In this document: one piece after another, positions 11,101-25,100 of the stretch
Position numbering within the stretch: the stretch's first letter is position 1
Layout of the letters: every line of letters begins with the position of its first letter
Source: Branchiostoma floridae
Lineage: Eukaryota > Chordata > Leptocardii > Amphioxiformes > Branchiostomatidae
Direction of reading: 5' to 3'
Assembly: GCF_000003815.2 (NCBI RefSeq)
Contig: NC_049990.1
Location: 18,855,248-18,919,247 of the forward strand
Length of the DNA stretch: 64,000 nucleotides
The notes under the pieces: model-generated
Databases searched by the model: none
Told to the model about the DNA's origin: nothing
The model's input: the letters and a program-made list of their open reading frames with translations, nothing else
Translations under genes and position numbers: made by a program

Positions 11101-13092
11101 AGTTTTTGGTAGCTAAAGGAGCTGACAAGTTGCCGTAGATATTACGCTAGAGCAACTTCTTTGAGCTTTTAAGTACTCGCTGCACGTTCTGATTGATCTT
11201 AGGCCACATCGACAGTGCCGTCTATTTGAATGGGCCAAAGCAACACAGGTCAAACAGAAATGGCTTTTCTTAATTACACGTCTTTATGTACGTTTATGAA
11301 TATTTGATTCAGTATATCGTCAGAAAAATTAATGAGAGAAAGGTTTACTTTGCAGCCATCTCCCTTCCATTTGTCCCCTGCCTCGTCCCAATATCTGCAT
11401 CCGAAAAAGATGATCTGAAGTGAGTAGTTGGACGTCATTGGTCCATTGGGGGCATCGCTACCTGGATCTGCAAAATATGCCTTGAATATTAAAAGAAAAA
11501 TTGTCCACAACGCTACTTCAGAGTATTCTTCGCTTAGGCCATGTTGATTTGATTATATGGATGACATCCTCCGAGAACTCCAAAACTGATGCGAGCGAGC
11601 GAATAAAAAAAAAGTTTGGCCCAAAAAAAAGTTGCCTTCAGTATGAAATCAAAGTGGCCAGGAAGGTTGAACATAGGACTAAACACACATAGTATGGTAT
11701 ACCAACAGTTAGGTGTAGGGACCAGTACATCATACGGGTGCAAAACATTTTTTTCTTCTTGGACCAATCCGAAAAAAAACAGACCTGAAAAAAAAACCAG
11801 AGGAACAGGTTTCGCCAATTACAAAATGGACACACTATGTCGGCAGCCATTTGGGGTCTAACCGGGGGGGGGGGGGGACCAATAAGACAACAAGAGCGAA
11901 GTCAAGTAGAGTTTATAGTCAATTGCACCAAGTTTCTACAGTCAAAGGTACAGAGACAGTTAGCCTTTATTACATGGAGATGGGATTTTAAAATGCAGTG
12001 GGAGTCCAATAATACACCAAACAGATTCCTTTGTAGCAAAATTGACCAATTACCATTGTTTTGAGTATTGCCAGTTCTCAAGTTTCCACAGACAATCAGG
12101 TCCAGGTTCATGTCCGGACCTGGAAATGATCCTCTGGACCTGAATTTTCTGTACTGGTACCTCCCCCAACCAACAATAGATTTTTTTCTTTCTGTCCTTT
12201 CACATCTTATTCTTTGACTTTAGATTCATTTTGACATCCTATGGCATTAGTTATCTGTTTTCTGATACTAATTTTTTTTCAATCTACGGAATATTTGTGC
12301 TCATTTTACAGCTGCTTTGCACAATTTATTGTGTGGTCTAAAACTTTTTTTTTTGGAAATGGCCGAAAATTGGTGCGAGCGCGGATGTCATCCATATAAT
12401 CAAATCAACATGGCCTTAAGGAATTACAAATTCGAACCTCTTCTAAATTTGGACCAAGCGAAATCATCAACGATTCCAGATAGTGATGATTGCAACATGA
12501 ACACACTACTCTTTTTCAGTCATTGTTTGTAGACGAAAAGCTTTCTTCCATAAACAATATCATTCAATGTGTAAGTAAATAAAAGAACAAGAAAAAGTTC
12601 GTTTTCTTAGGATCATGTTCTTAGAGCAATATGCTTTTTTTTCTTATAGTGACAGGAGCAGTGTTGGGACTAAAGTTCGCGATAAATTTTCTTGTGACAG
12701 GGATGTTTCTATACAGGATGTATATACAAATAGAGCTTCAAACCTGCAACAACTGTTCCTTAAACATATATGCTATCAATCCAGGAACTGCTTGGTAACT
12801 TACCCATCTCCTGTAGAGCGAGGTACCAGGTACCATTCTGTGTGATCATGTCCTGAGGTACGGTGATGCTGTGACGCAGCTCCTCCAGCTCCTCCTGTGA
12901 GTACTTTCCGCTCTCATCACTCACATCGTGCGGGATGGCTACACTTACATTGTGATCATCAGAAGATGGGTATTCCCCTTCTTTCAAATAGGCAAATGTT
13001 TCAACGTCTGCAATACAAGTGTAGTTATTATAGTACCCTAGAAATTTTCTCAAATTTCTATATGTGTCTGAATATAAAGAGAGAATGTCTGA

Positions 13093-13124
<32 letters not shown>

Positions 13125-16100
13125 ATGTGTGTGTGTGTGCATATATTTTCATTTGTTTGTATTTCACATTGGTAAATATCACAGTAACGAGCTTTTAAGA
13201 TACACTAAAAGGATTAGTACTTCTCGAATCTATATGAGGATATGTAAGTATTAACAGTTTTCTTGTTCTTGGAAAAACACAATGAATTTCAGCCAAGTAT
13301 TCTCCCAAAAGGCATCTGATTTTGTTATTACCTGGATTCGTGGGTCGAATGACGATGTGCATTTCGTAGCCTACATTCGTGACGTCAAAACAATGGTATG
13401 TATAGTCAGTCACTACATCCGTGTAGTCGCCATAGAGGTCCTCCTCCGGAGTTAACGTGGCTGGTTCATACGTCACAGCGATCGGTGCCTGTTAGATATA
13501 AAACTGTATACACTTAATCTTGCATAAGTGGAGTAATAACCCTTTTTATACTTGTGCTCAAGGTTTTCCTTTTTTCCGACAGTAGTGTAGGTTAAGCTCT
13601 AATCTCCTAGCATATCAAACAGGGCAGACGGTATCCTAAGGGCTAAACACTCACTCTCCAAGGAGAAGTTGGTGGGGAAGATTATTATATACCCGTTGAT
13701 GGGGAGTGGAGATAGAAAACGGTCTATATGATAAATGGTCCTCCCCACCAACCTCTGCATAGAGAGTACTAAAACTATCCAATTGGTTACGTGCTTAGAA
13801 CTATGCATACTGTCTGTATAGGCAGATCTGTTGTATCTAAGCTCTGTTATGGGGATCCGGCCCCCCCTCCACTTTCTTGAATGTATTACTGGCCTATGCT
13901 AAATCCGTTTTAAGATTTATGGGAAAGATAAGAAGTGCTGACTACCGTAAAGGTATCATCACCTTGAGGGGGTTTATCTCCATTCGTATTTCTATTGGCT
14001 CTGCTATTCCGTTCACTTCGATTTCATCATTATCTGGTCCTTGTAGCGACAACGACATCACCGGACTGTTGATGTTGTTTGCGCTTTGACCCCAACTGAA
14101 TGGATTATTTCGGGATGAAACCACCTGAAAGCAGATTATTCATTTTCACATACTGTATCAAGGCTAACAAACATGTTGCAATATACATGTATATGGATAC
14201 TAAAATTATATTAGCTTAAACTGCTAGTTCTAACAAGCTTTTTTAATAACAAGTTTCAATTAAGTTGGATGTGAAATTTTTTATTGTTTACCCGTTATAA
14301 AGCAATATTCCAGATAAAGATTAACAGTCAAGAAAACAGAGCTAAAGAAAATAACACCATACCTCAATATTAACGGCATCAGAAGTTCCATGCAGTCCAG
14401 CTACAATCGCAGCTGGCATCTTGAAAAACCCCTCACGAGTGTCCACCGTCTTGTTTGCCAACATGCTAGGTTCGGACTTCTCTAGTGTCATGGACAGTTT
14501 GGGCGAGTCGATAACCACCGGGGGTGAACCAGGGGTTTTCGTTTTCAAAACGAAAGTAGAAACGGCCTTGGCAGCTTTAAACGTTTTCGTTGACACCTGT
14601 TTTGCCTGTAATATTTTGAATAAAGTGTAGATCTGGTGTAACTAAAAGATGGTTTTAGTGTACGTGCCGAATGATACACTTAACTTTAACATAACTCATT
14701 GTAGGGCAAGGCCCACTAATAATGCGTCTCCCATTCAATTATGTAAAAAAATGTAAGAAAATGCTGTCAAAATTCACCTATCTGAGGTTAAGCCAATGAA
14801 AACTTACATTCATAGCGTATTCTGACCTCTGAAGTGTAAATCTAGTGATTTTGAGCAAAATCCTAACGGTGAGCGTCGCTACACCACCAAAACTAACTCC
14901 GATGACCTTTGACCTCCGTTGACAAGAAATAAACACATACAAACTGCACTTACTCTAGGGTGTGCAAGTCATCCTAAACAAGGCAAGTTTTTTTTGTAGC
15001 AAAATGGAATAACCTATACCTGCAGTTGTATTTTTCCAGCTCCAAATGCCAACATTTACCAATTGATTTAATGACAATGCACTCACCACGCATGCCTCTT
15101 ATTGTGACCTATGACATGTACAGATAATTGCCTCACCGCATCAGTAGCCTTCTGTTCTTTCTGCTCTGCTTCATCCTTCGCCCTCTGTTTGTCAGCTTTC
15201 GCTTGGTCCAGTTGATCCGGAGTCATGGCTAAGAGGTCTTCCTCTTGTATGGAGTCTTTGCTTGCCGTTGCCGTCACTGCTTTCGTTTTTTCCACAGTCG
15301 TGTCAGTTGCCTCGATGATATTACTGAGACTTTGTACCATTTCTAGAAAAACAAAATATGACAAATTTCCTCTTCAGCACTTTCAGAGCGAATCTCTTGC
15401 AAATGTGAACAAGCTGCTTACACCACCACTTCTTTCTTACAGTATATATTAAGATTATGTGTCACCAAAAAATGTTATGTGTGACCACAGGATGTCCAAG
15501 GCCAAATATGCTAAAAAAATAAGTCCTGTTGCAGTACCAAGGTTGGGTACCATGAGGCCTCTGACCGTCAGGTTACCAGTACATACCAGTGTATCAAATA
15601 TCATTGCTATTGCTTGAAAGTTTTTGAAGATACATTTTGCATAGTGCCGGCCGGACATGCACCAGGCACACACAGACATGTCTAGTAAAACCATGCTTCT
15701 ATTTTCATGGAGGAGATAAGGGCAGATGTTTAGCAAATTTATTCCAAACAGTAACAAAACACGTACCGCTCGCAGTCGCCTCCAGACTTTCCGGTGGTTG
15801 TTTCGTGACATCCAGGTCCTGTAGTCGTTCCGCCATGTTCTCAACCGCGGACACTGCAGCCACCTGAAAAGTCACATACCAAAACTATGAGATGTGATTC
15901 TTAAAGTCGTGATTGGAATTCACCCTCGCATAGCCTTTTCCAATGCTCCGTTTGATAGTAGGGGATGAATATGGTTGCTCAACGTTTCACTCTTTTCCAA
16001 TGTCTACATAGTTAGATGCTTTGGTGAGGCTTGAATCATCCCATAGACTACATTTTCGGGTAGCTTTTCTTTTCACAAACTATTCGTACCAATTGAAGGT

Positions 16101-19100
16101 ATTTCTTCGAACCATTAGATGTTAGAGTGTAGGAGTGTTCACCTGTGCATCAGGAGAAACCTCCTCCTTGTTCCCCGTGATTGCTTTTACGGTAAGACAG
16201 GATTGCTGGATGGCCTCAACACTGTTGACCAAACTAGCGGTCTGGTATACAGCGTTGACAATATTCTCACGAATCTGAAATACAATGTACCGTTCAAAAT
16301 GACTTTGCTCGTCACAGAGCAGTTACTGTAGTAGATAGTATTCTGTTAAGTTGAAGATGTTAAGGGACACCGCCGCTCTATAATATAGTTTTCGTCAGCA
16401 CCAAAATACATTTTTCAACCACTACATCAATCTGTATTATCTTATTATTGGACAGACAAACAGATAATAAAGAGAATCTTTACATAACTTTGTTTTCTCT
16501 GACGTTTCAATGGCCGTCTGTCACCTTCCTCAGGGCAAATATAATACTGACTGGTTCACTGTATAGGTTTCTCTCTTATAGATTTGGTTCCAAACGTTTT
16601 GAAACAGGGATAGCTTTAACCACAGCACAATGTGAACCAGTCAGAATTGCCCTGAAGAGGGAGAAAGACGGTCATCGAAATGTCGGAGGAAATGAATTCA
16701 CCGTTATGTAACAAGAGTCTCTTTACTCATTGATGTAACAGCCTTGTGACCGACAGAGAATTATGATAACAACGTACCTGCTCCCTCCGTTGCCTTTTCT
16801 CTTCTTGTTGCTTGATTTCGTTCGCGGTATCTTCATCATCAGGTACAAAGTCCTCCTCTATGGGTGCGTCATTCTCATCATTAGTGTCCTCCTGGAGTTG
16901 AATCAACAAAAGGTTTGCAGTAACATTCCTGACTTTATTCTCTTCCGATGATGGTAAACAATCGTTCACACGATAACTTATTATACCGTCAATTTAATAT
17001 CTAAAAGTAGCCCATCGTCGCACCAGAGGAAGCCACAACATAAAATATCAATTAACCTCTGCTTAGAAGGACTGTTTTGATTTCCTTTTTCTGTGTACAA
17101 TTAGGGATTAGCATCAACTGCCTTGTCATATTGTCCAAGGGCAGACAGTTCAGGTCTTAAAGGCCGGTTTAGCAGCATTGCCTTATAGCTTAGTCCGCAC
17201 CCCTTACCTCAGTGAGACCCCAACAGGTGGTTAGAAGGTTTGACAAAGAAGAAGAGGTTAAACGTGTGAAATCAATGAGGCACATGAAAAAGATACCGTA
17301 TTCATCATGGAGGCCACCAGAGTGCCTATCTGTGCCACGCCCTGCTGGTTCTTTGCGAAGATGAGCTGATTGATGTTAGCCGGATCAGTGAGTCCCAGGA
17401 GAACTTCATCCACTTTATCTCCACTCACACCTGGCTCCTCTCGAATCTTCACATCAGATAAAACTAACGTTATTTCACATGATGGGTCGAAAAGGCACAA
17501 AAACGAATCATTTTCTGAGATTGCTCAGTATAACACATTTCATAAACATGAATGCCAAACATGAATAAAGTAACGCCATGATGCATAGAAGTTGTGGTTT
17601 GCTCCCTTAGTCAACTGTGTTTTGATGCTACAGCTGCAATTTGTCTTTCTTCAAGTTTCTCCCCTGTGTTCTCTTCTTCACGAGCTTCCTTAGCTCCCAT
17701 AGTTTCATTTCTGACCTCAACGGTCCCAGTTCCTGTCGATGAGGTCTGCTTTCAGTGCCGAAAGTATCAAAACGTGAATCACTGATTTTTAATATCTAAG
17801 GAATAAAAGAGAGTGGAGAGAGCTGAAGAAAGACTGATTGCAGCTGCAGAACACAGTGGATTACTAAGTAAGAAGAGGATGTCCTTACCGTTATAGTTGT
17901 GGTGACATGTGAGGAATCACCATATTTGTCAGTTATCTGTGCAATGATGTCAACTGTGTAGTTGTGTTTCTGAGGTCCGAGAGGCAGGGTTATGGGATCA
18001 GGACGCGCTTCGGACCCAAAGGTAATGAATGTCCTGTACATTGCATAATGTAAGCACGTGTTACAGCATAAAGATAATGAATGAATGAATGAATGAAGAC
18101 CTTTATTGTACATTTTTGCCCCACTTGGCTAAGTTCAGGTCACACGGTAAGAATCACATAATATATGTAACAATGGAAACAATCATACACATCTATATAT
18201 GTAGTTGTGCGTGTAATCTATTCTAGGATATTCCACTTCCTCTCGCTTCTTGGTAATTGTATAAATGTAGCTAGCTGTATGGTTGGTTAGCGCAGCATGT
18301 ATTGTTACTCAGTCAATTCACGACATTCATGCCCAAGGTTAACGAAAACATCCAAAGGTTGACAACGTAGTGTATCCGACTATCAGAAGGTAGGAGATAT
18401 TCGAACTGTATATTTGACTTGTACGTTGGCTTTGGCAGCATAGTCAATGGGAAATACAGCAGTTACAAACCGAAACAAATGAATTTATCATATTTCTAGG
18501 ATCACCTTTCGGTGGATCCCCATGATCTGGCCCAGAATTTGTAGGTAAGCCCATATCCTGTTGCTTCGTCTGGGTTTGCTGTCGTCACATCGTCTCCCTC
18601 ATCTATCCACCCAATACATGACATCTGGAAGTCTGTTGTAAGTGCAAAACCTAGGAAAAGACGTGGATGTATGATAGAATAACACTGGACATCAGAACTT
18701 GATATCAGGATCATGTAATACGTGTATCTCGTGTAAGACATGTATCTTTGTTATACTTTGTTACTTCTTCTATCATGAAGATCAATGAAAATGTTGCCAG
18801 GAGGCCTATTTGAGTTTCTTATGAACATAAAGACTCAAACAAATATAGCAGTTGGGATTAGGTAGTAGACCGATCCTGACTTTCAGCCCATCACAATTAG
18901 CGGCTCAACCAATGAGAAGAGTGCAGGGTCAATGAGAGAATGGCTGGATGTCCGTCAAATACTTAGGTTTTCATTTTGAATTCTACATTTTGAAGTTGAG
19001 CGAGACTATTGAATGAGTCGGTCCCTTAGCGCCAATACATTTCTCTAGAAGTAATGATGGTAGTAGACATTCGACATGTAAGATTTCTACGTACCCAATG

Positions 19101-22100
19101 TCAGAGAAATAACAGTACTAACTGCGATCGCAACTTAATCACAAACGTTACATTTGACACATCGTAGGTACGATTTCTTACCATCTGATGGCTGCACCGT
19201 ACAGTTACCTCCGGTAGGAGGCGTGTTTGTCACAAACTGGAAGTCAAAGATTCCCGGTGAGCGGCCATGTTGTCTGCCTGTCACACGTATCTGGTACATT
19301 GATCCGAATCGCAGGGAGTTCTTCTTCACCACCAGTATCGAAGATCTTGCCAAATTTGCTGTTGAAAAATGGTACTTCAGTTTACAAAAGACAGAAAAGC
19401 TGAACTAATAAATCAGAAGGACGCCGAATCTTTGTACTTATACGAGTAGTGGTACTTTCACATGATTTGCACGTTTTTTTACATTCCATTTATCATTTGG
19501 TTTTAATTTTTGTTTATGTGCTAAACAAATAAAATCGAATCAAAATCTGCTCTCGAACGAGATCTCCTCAGTACAGTGTCACTGACGAAAGATAGAGGAT
19601 TCTACCTGAAACGTCTAACCGTTTCCAAATCATATCCAGTTGCTCGACTAATCGCTACGTGGCATACCTTATTACCTGGATGTCTAACCTTCGTCGACAC
19701 AAGTCATGATATGTTAAACATTTTTAAGTGTACTGTAAGTTTTTCAAATATCACCAATGAGCAAACAATAGTACATACTTATAGTTGCGTTTTGTTTCCA
19801 AGCTGGAATTAGTTGGTAGTGAGAACCATTGTAAATTGCCAGTTCCCAGTCCAAAGAGACGTCACCGGTTGTACATGATGTGCACTCCGCTGTAACAGTC
19901 ATGTCACTTCCAGGGCTGGTCTTCAACCTGCAATTCTCCACACATCTGGAAATAGGATTAGATAGATCAATGGTCACAACGTAAGAAGACCCAAAGGCAC
20001 ATAAAGACTACGGGTTACATGTATAATTGTTAGATGTTGCTCACGGAAGAGATGTTCTATCTTCCACTGTTAGTGACAGATAAAACAGACACTATGTACA
20101 GTATTTACAGGTTTATTGTATCGGGGAAACTGCCCTCACTTTTGTGACAAGCACATTAAACAGTGGACCATGGCTACGCATCTGGTCCTAAGAACTTCGT
20201 CCCTTTCCGGTAGCGTGCATGTCGGGTGGGCGACCAAGCTGGAGTCGAACTCACGGCTTCTAGTTCTAGAGGCTGAGCCGCTGACCACTGGACTACGCTG
20301 AACTGAACGCTACCTACGCACTCTCAGTTACAAGTGAGACATACATTATACACAACACAACTTGATGCCTCACCTTATATCAATATCGTGCGGTTCACCT
20401 TCTGCTATGGTCACAGACTGGTCGAAGAAGGAGCATCTGGTATCTTTCCGCGCCTCTACCCTGAACACATACACAGAATGGACCTGCAAAAGAAAGACAA
20501 TGTCGACGTAGTTACCACGTAAATGAATAAGTGTGCACACATTTGCATGTATTTGCATAAGTGTACAATTTTGTCTGGTCGACGATAATATGCTACTGAC
20601 GCAATATCAAACAGCGTTTTATTGCAGAAAAAAATGATTTAAAGAGTGTCATCGGAAAGAATCACCAAGATATGCATCACAATAGCGGAGCACACGTCAA
20701 GAAGCACAGGTGTCTTAGATAACAAAGGAAACTCTCAAGACTACCAGTAGTAATTTTTGGTACTTGGACGACAACATTACCTGGAGACTGCGTGTGTCTT
20801 GCAGTACAACTGTGCCGTCGCTGTGATTCCTCAACAACTGGCCCTCTCCAAAGCAACCGGCACCACGCAAAGCGGATGAGACGCTGGTGCATGCTTTCGG
20901 AAAAGCGTCTTCGGCTTTGCGACAAAACCAGGTGAAGGAGATGCCTTAAACATAAGACAAAATGATGTTCGTTATAAAACGACAACGACCGTTCCTCAAG
21001 TATTACTTGAGAGAGGACTGATCCCAAATATCTTGCCTCATAGTCATGCTACGGTTGTGAATACAGAAATCTGACCAAAGCTCATAGAAGAACATAAATG
21101 TGTCCATGCGTTCCTCATAACTATGGAGTAACGTTCATGCGTCGTGAACACTTTATGATATTATGATAGCAATTAATGGAAAATGTCGACAGTGTAAAGT
21201 TACGAAATTTGCTGGCGCTGATACCTGTGGAACTATGTGGATCATCAGGGTCGAATGACAGATGAGTGGCGTTCAAGACGAGCGGTCGTCCATACCCAGC
21301 TGGTCGGGCCACACCACCCTTAATTCCCGCTATCAAGTCGGACTTCACCACCTCGATGAAAACAAAGTCACTACTTTCCACAGATGTCATATTCGGCATG
21401 GACACGATCAGCTCAATTCTGTAGAGTCCATATTGAAACACCAGTGGGTCCAGATCTACATCAGCCGTTTTCAATGTTTGTATCATTTCCGATGGATAAG
21501 GTTCAAACTCTGGCACAATGCTTCTGTTGGAAAAGTCTACAGCCTGATACGCTCTCCATGTCATGTTAGCAAACGTTTCAGCTTTACATTTGAGTTTAAC
21601 ATTTGCACTAACACGGATCCGACTACTTCTTGTCTCTATCCGAGGTGAGGTCATGAACCTTCCAATGCCGAGTACTCTTACAAACGGTCTCTCACATGGC
21701 CAACCTATTCGTGCCTTTGTTTCTAACTGCTGTACAGAAATGTCGTTGAAGGCAAATACAGTGACGGTGAATATTTCATCTATGCCGTAACTGTAATTGT
21801 GAACGAGGGTGTCGGTCTCGTGTATTGTTATGGTTGTGTCTCCAGCAAAGTTACCCATATCAAGACATTTCTCCGATCCATAGACTGTCCTCTGGGTATT
21901 GTCTCCCATGTCGAAAATAATACACGGGTCTGTACCAAACTGGGTTATCTTCAAAATGAATGATACGGTGGAGCTTTTATTGATAACAGGTCCTGTGTTG
22001 AACAGAGATTCCAAGATGATCGCCTTGCGTACTGCAACAGCAAGATGAGCGGTTGTATTTGCCACAGGGTTGTCAGCTGCAAGAGTGACGTTATAGTTAC

Positions 22101-25100
22101 CAACAGTATTGTATTCATGTTCAACTTGACTGTCGCTTGTTACAACCAGAGCAGTACTGTCCCCGAAATCCCATGTAAACGTAACGTTACTGGCAGCCTT
22201 GTGGGTGGCTTGGAGACTAACAGGTTGGGACATGTTGTGATATGAGACAGCAGAAGCCGGGTGAAGCTGTTTTATCAAGTCTGGGTCAACGCTGTACAAC
22301 GGAAAGATGGTAAGATCTTCAATGATTCCAAACACGTATGCTTTGGTTGAGAGCTCGACACGACTCACAAGGTTAGATATAGTGAGATGGGACGTATAGA
22401 CGCCATCTGTGGAATATACATGCTCGTACGTTGTGACGGTATCCAGGCTTGTAGTGATGATGTCTGTCTCCGTGTCCCCAAAGTCCCAAGACAGAGTCGG
22501 ATCAGTAGGAACATTCGTGCTTTCTCCTATCTCAAGCTTGAACGTAACGACGCCAGGAGGAGTTGCAAAAATACCAGCAGAGCTCAGTGTGACATCGGCT
22601 ACTGGGTATTGCACGGTGACGAAGTGATTTTCGCTGTATGCATGAAACTCATTAAACACCATTACAAGGACGGTGTAGAGTCCTGGTGATTTGTAACTAA
22701 ATGAGAATTGAACAGCACCGTTCGGTCGGTCCTTGCTTGTGTATGTGTTGTTTTTATCACCAATGCCGTAGTGAACTTGGAAGGTTAAGTATGAGCCAGT
22801 CTCCACGGTTGTGTTGACTGTGAAGTTTGTACCAACAGGAACAGCAGTGTTGCTGATTGAAGACCTGAATCCACTGATTCGTTCAACGATGTTCACTCTT
22901 GCAGTGAAATTTTTCTCGCTGATAATATTATAGCAATGCACTTGTACAAGGATGGTTCCAGTCACGTTATAGTGATGGGTAACAGAGATGGTATTGCTGT
23001 TGGCAATGTCGTATTCCGTTTTAACCATATCAGTCCCATCACCGAAGTACCAGTGAACCGACAAGTTTGTCGGAGACGCTACATCATCTGGCCAAGTTAG
23101 CTGATATAGCGATACCCCGGGAGGGTAAAGAATGGACGTCTGATACAGTAGCGTGACGTTTCGTATCGGATGTTGAACAACGACAGGTTCAGTTAAGTGG
23201 CTTGTCACCTCGTTTAGCTTGTTATACGCATTTACACTAACGACGTATAATCCGTCGTCATTGTACGAGTGGGTTACAACTGAGGGGAACTGAAGATTGT
23301 AAGGTGCTTCCTGGACAATCATTGTCTGATTTCCATCACCGAACATAACTGTGTAGACGATATGGGACCCGGCAGTCGTGCTAATTGTAAAATTTACACT
23401 CTGTCCCACTTGGATCTCTGTTTTGTTAGTAGCAATGACAACACCAGCTATCCTTTCCTGAATTTCGATCTGCTTTTTCACTGTGGCGGAGCTGACAAGG
23501 TTCATACATGTCAGAGACACGACCAAAGTGCCTAAGGATTCTCGCGCATATTTGTGATGTTGTTTACGGCTTCCGTTGACAGTCACAGCGTCTACCTTTT
23601 CTTGAAGAGAGACGCCATCGCCAAAGTCCCAGATATACATGGCGTCCGTCGGCAGAGAGCCGTTCAGATCGACACGAAATTCAGCATCACCTGGCGGGAA
23701 CACGAGTATTGCAGGCGCGACCAGCACAATATCAGGAACAGGCATTTGTACAACAATTGTTTCGGGTAATACAAAGTCCTCTTGACTGATCTCGTTGAAT
23801 GCCACGACGGTGATGGTAAAGTTCCCAGCGGTAGCGTACGCATGTTCAACGGCAAAGATTTTCTCGAGGGCCCCTGTGTTACTTTGAGAGATGGAAGTTT
23901 CATTGCCATCTCCGAAGTCAATACTCATCGTTACTCCAGATCCATGCTCAATAGTGATCTCAATCTCAGCGGCCTCCTCTACAGAGATGTTCTGTTTGGT
24001 AACTGTTACAACTAAACCCGATATAACTTCTTCGAAGACGACCAGTACGTCGAATCGTTCCGAATCAATTATGTTCTCACACGTGATGGTCGATAAGTAA
24101 TTAGATGTTGGAGATGTTGGCGTGTAAAGGTGTTCTTCGCGATCTTCAAGCCCAGAGGAAAGATTAGAAGCTTTTCGAGCCAAGACGATACCATCACCAA
24201 AGTTAAAGAGTACACTGAGGTTAGAAGGAGGAGCTGTGCCTCTTTCAACACTAAGAGTGATCTCAGCAATGCCAGGCGGCAATGGCACAGGGTTGTTGAC
24301 GGTTACAGTAAGATTGACGATGGGATGTTGCACGAGAAGCTTATCAGCAAGGCTGTAATTCAGCATGCTCACGTCGTTCTCCACACTGATATCTACTTGA
24401 AAGGATCCAGATGTCTTGTAAGTGTGAACAATCTGGAAGGACTCTTCGGAAGCAAACATCCGTGGGGAGCTGGCGATATCTGTAAAGCCATCACCATAGC
24501 TCACCGTGAAAGTAGCATGTGAGCCGGTGACTACTGTCATAACAAAAAGCACGTCTGCTCCGACAGCGACTTCATTGCCAGGTAGTATCGTAACGGACAA
24601 GCCCGAAAGTTCCTCCTGTACTTCAACTTCGCGTTCCAGTCTTCCATAGCTGACAAGATTGTATGCCTCTATCGTAGCATCTATACGCCCTACGTCGTCC
24701 CTTCTAATGGGAAAGGTGCCACGGTGTGGGTATCCGCTAGACAGACTCGCGGAGTAGGCTGAGGACGTGTAGCCATTGCTAAGAGACACATTTACATAAA
24801 CGTCTGTAGGAATGTCGTCGGAGTATTTGAAGACCAACCTGAATGGATGCTCGGCAGAACCTTGCGATGGCAGTGCAGCTACGCTGTCAGTTTCGAGAAG
24901 CAGTTCGTTCAAAGGTTTCTGCACCACAATGCCAGGTTCGGAGGTCTTCCACTGCAATGGCCCGGTAACGTTGTTGGTCAACACAACGCGTACTATGTAC
25001 TTTCCCGGTTGTTTGTAGATGTGTGTCCAATTGAAACTCGTGACAGGGCCGTCTCGGTACTCCTTGTCGTTTTCTCCGTCCCCATAGAAGATGTTGAACA

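Larger units (their letters stand above)
8113..20780 (-). other. Introns of the 3' half of the PKD1-like gene
   Basis: Intronic stretches over about 300 bases in which I recognise nothing: 8113-8645, 8767-9169, 9331-9886, 10055-10569, 10795-11348, 14606-15136, 15343-15766 and 18651-19181. Stretches with listed repeats are 11468-12803, 13489-13962, 16275-16777, 18034-18505, 19359-19778 and 19946-20373. The intron 13008-13331 holds a short (TA)n(TG)n microsatellite at about 13096-13140. Confidence 0.6.

Noticed and set aside
17716-17745. Shorter version of exon 35 starting at 17715
   Set aside because: An AG 30 bases downstream is also in frame, but the upstream acceptor has the better pyrimidine context; either would keep frame, so I kept the longer form.
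20220-20300. Functional tRNA gene on the minus strand
   Set aside because: A and B boxes are present, but stems do not pair well and an unrelated 120-base body follows, so it fits a SINE better.
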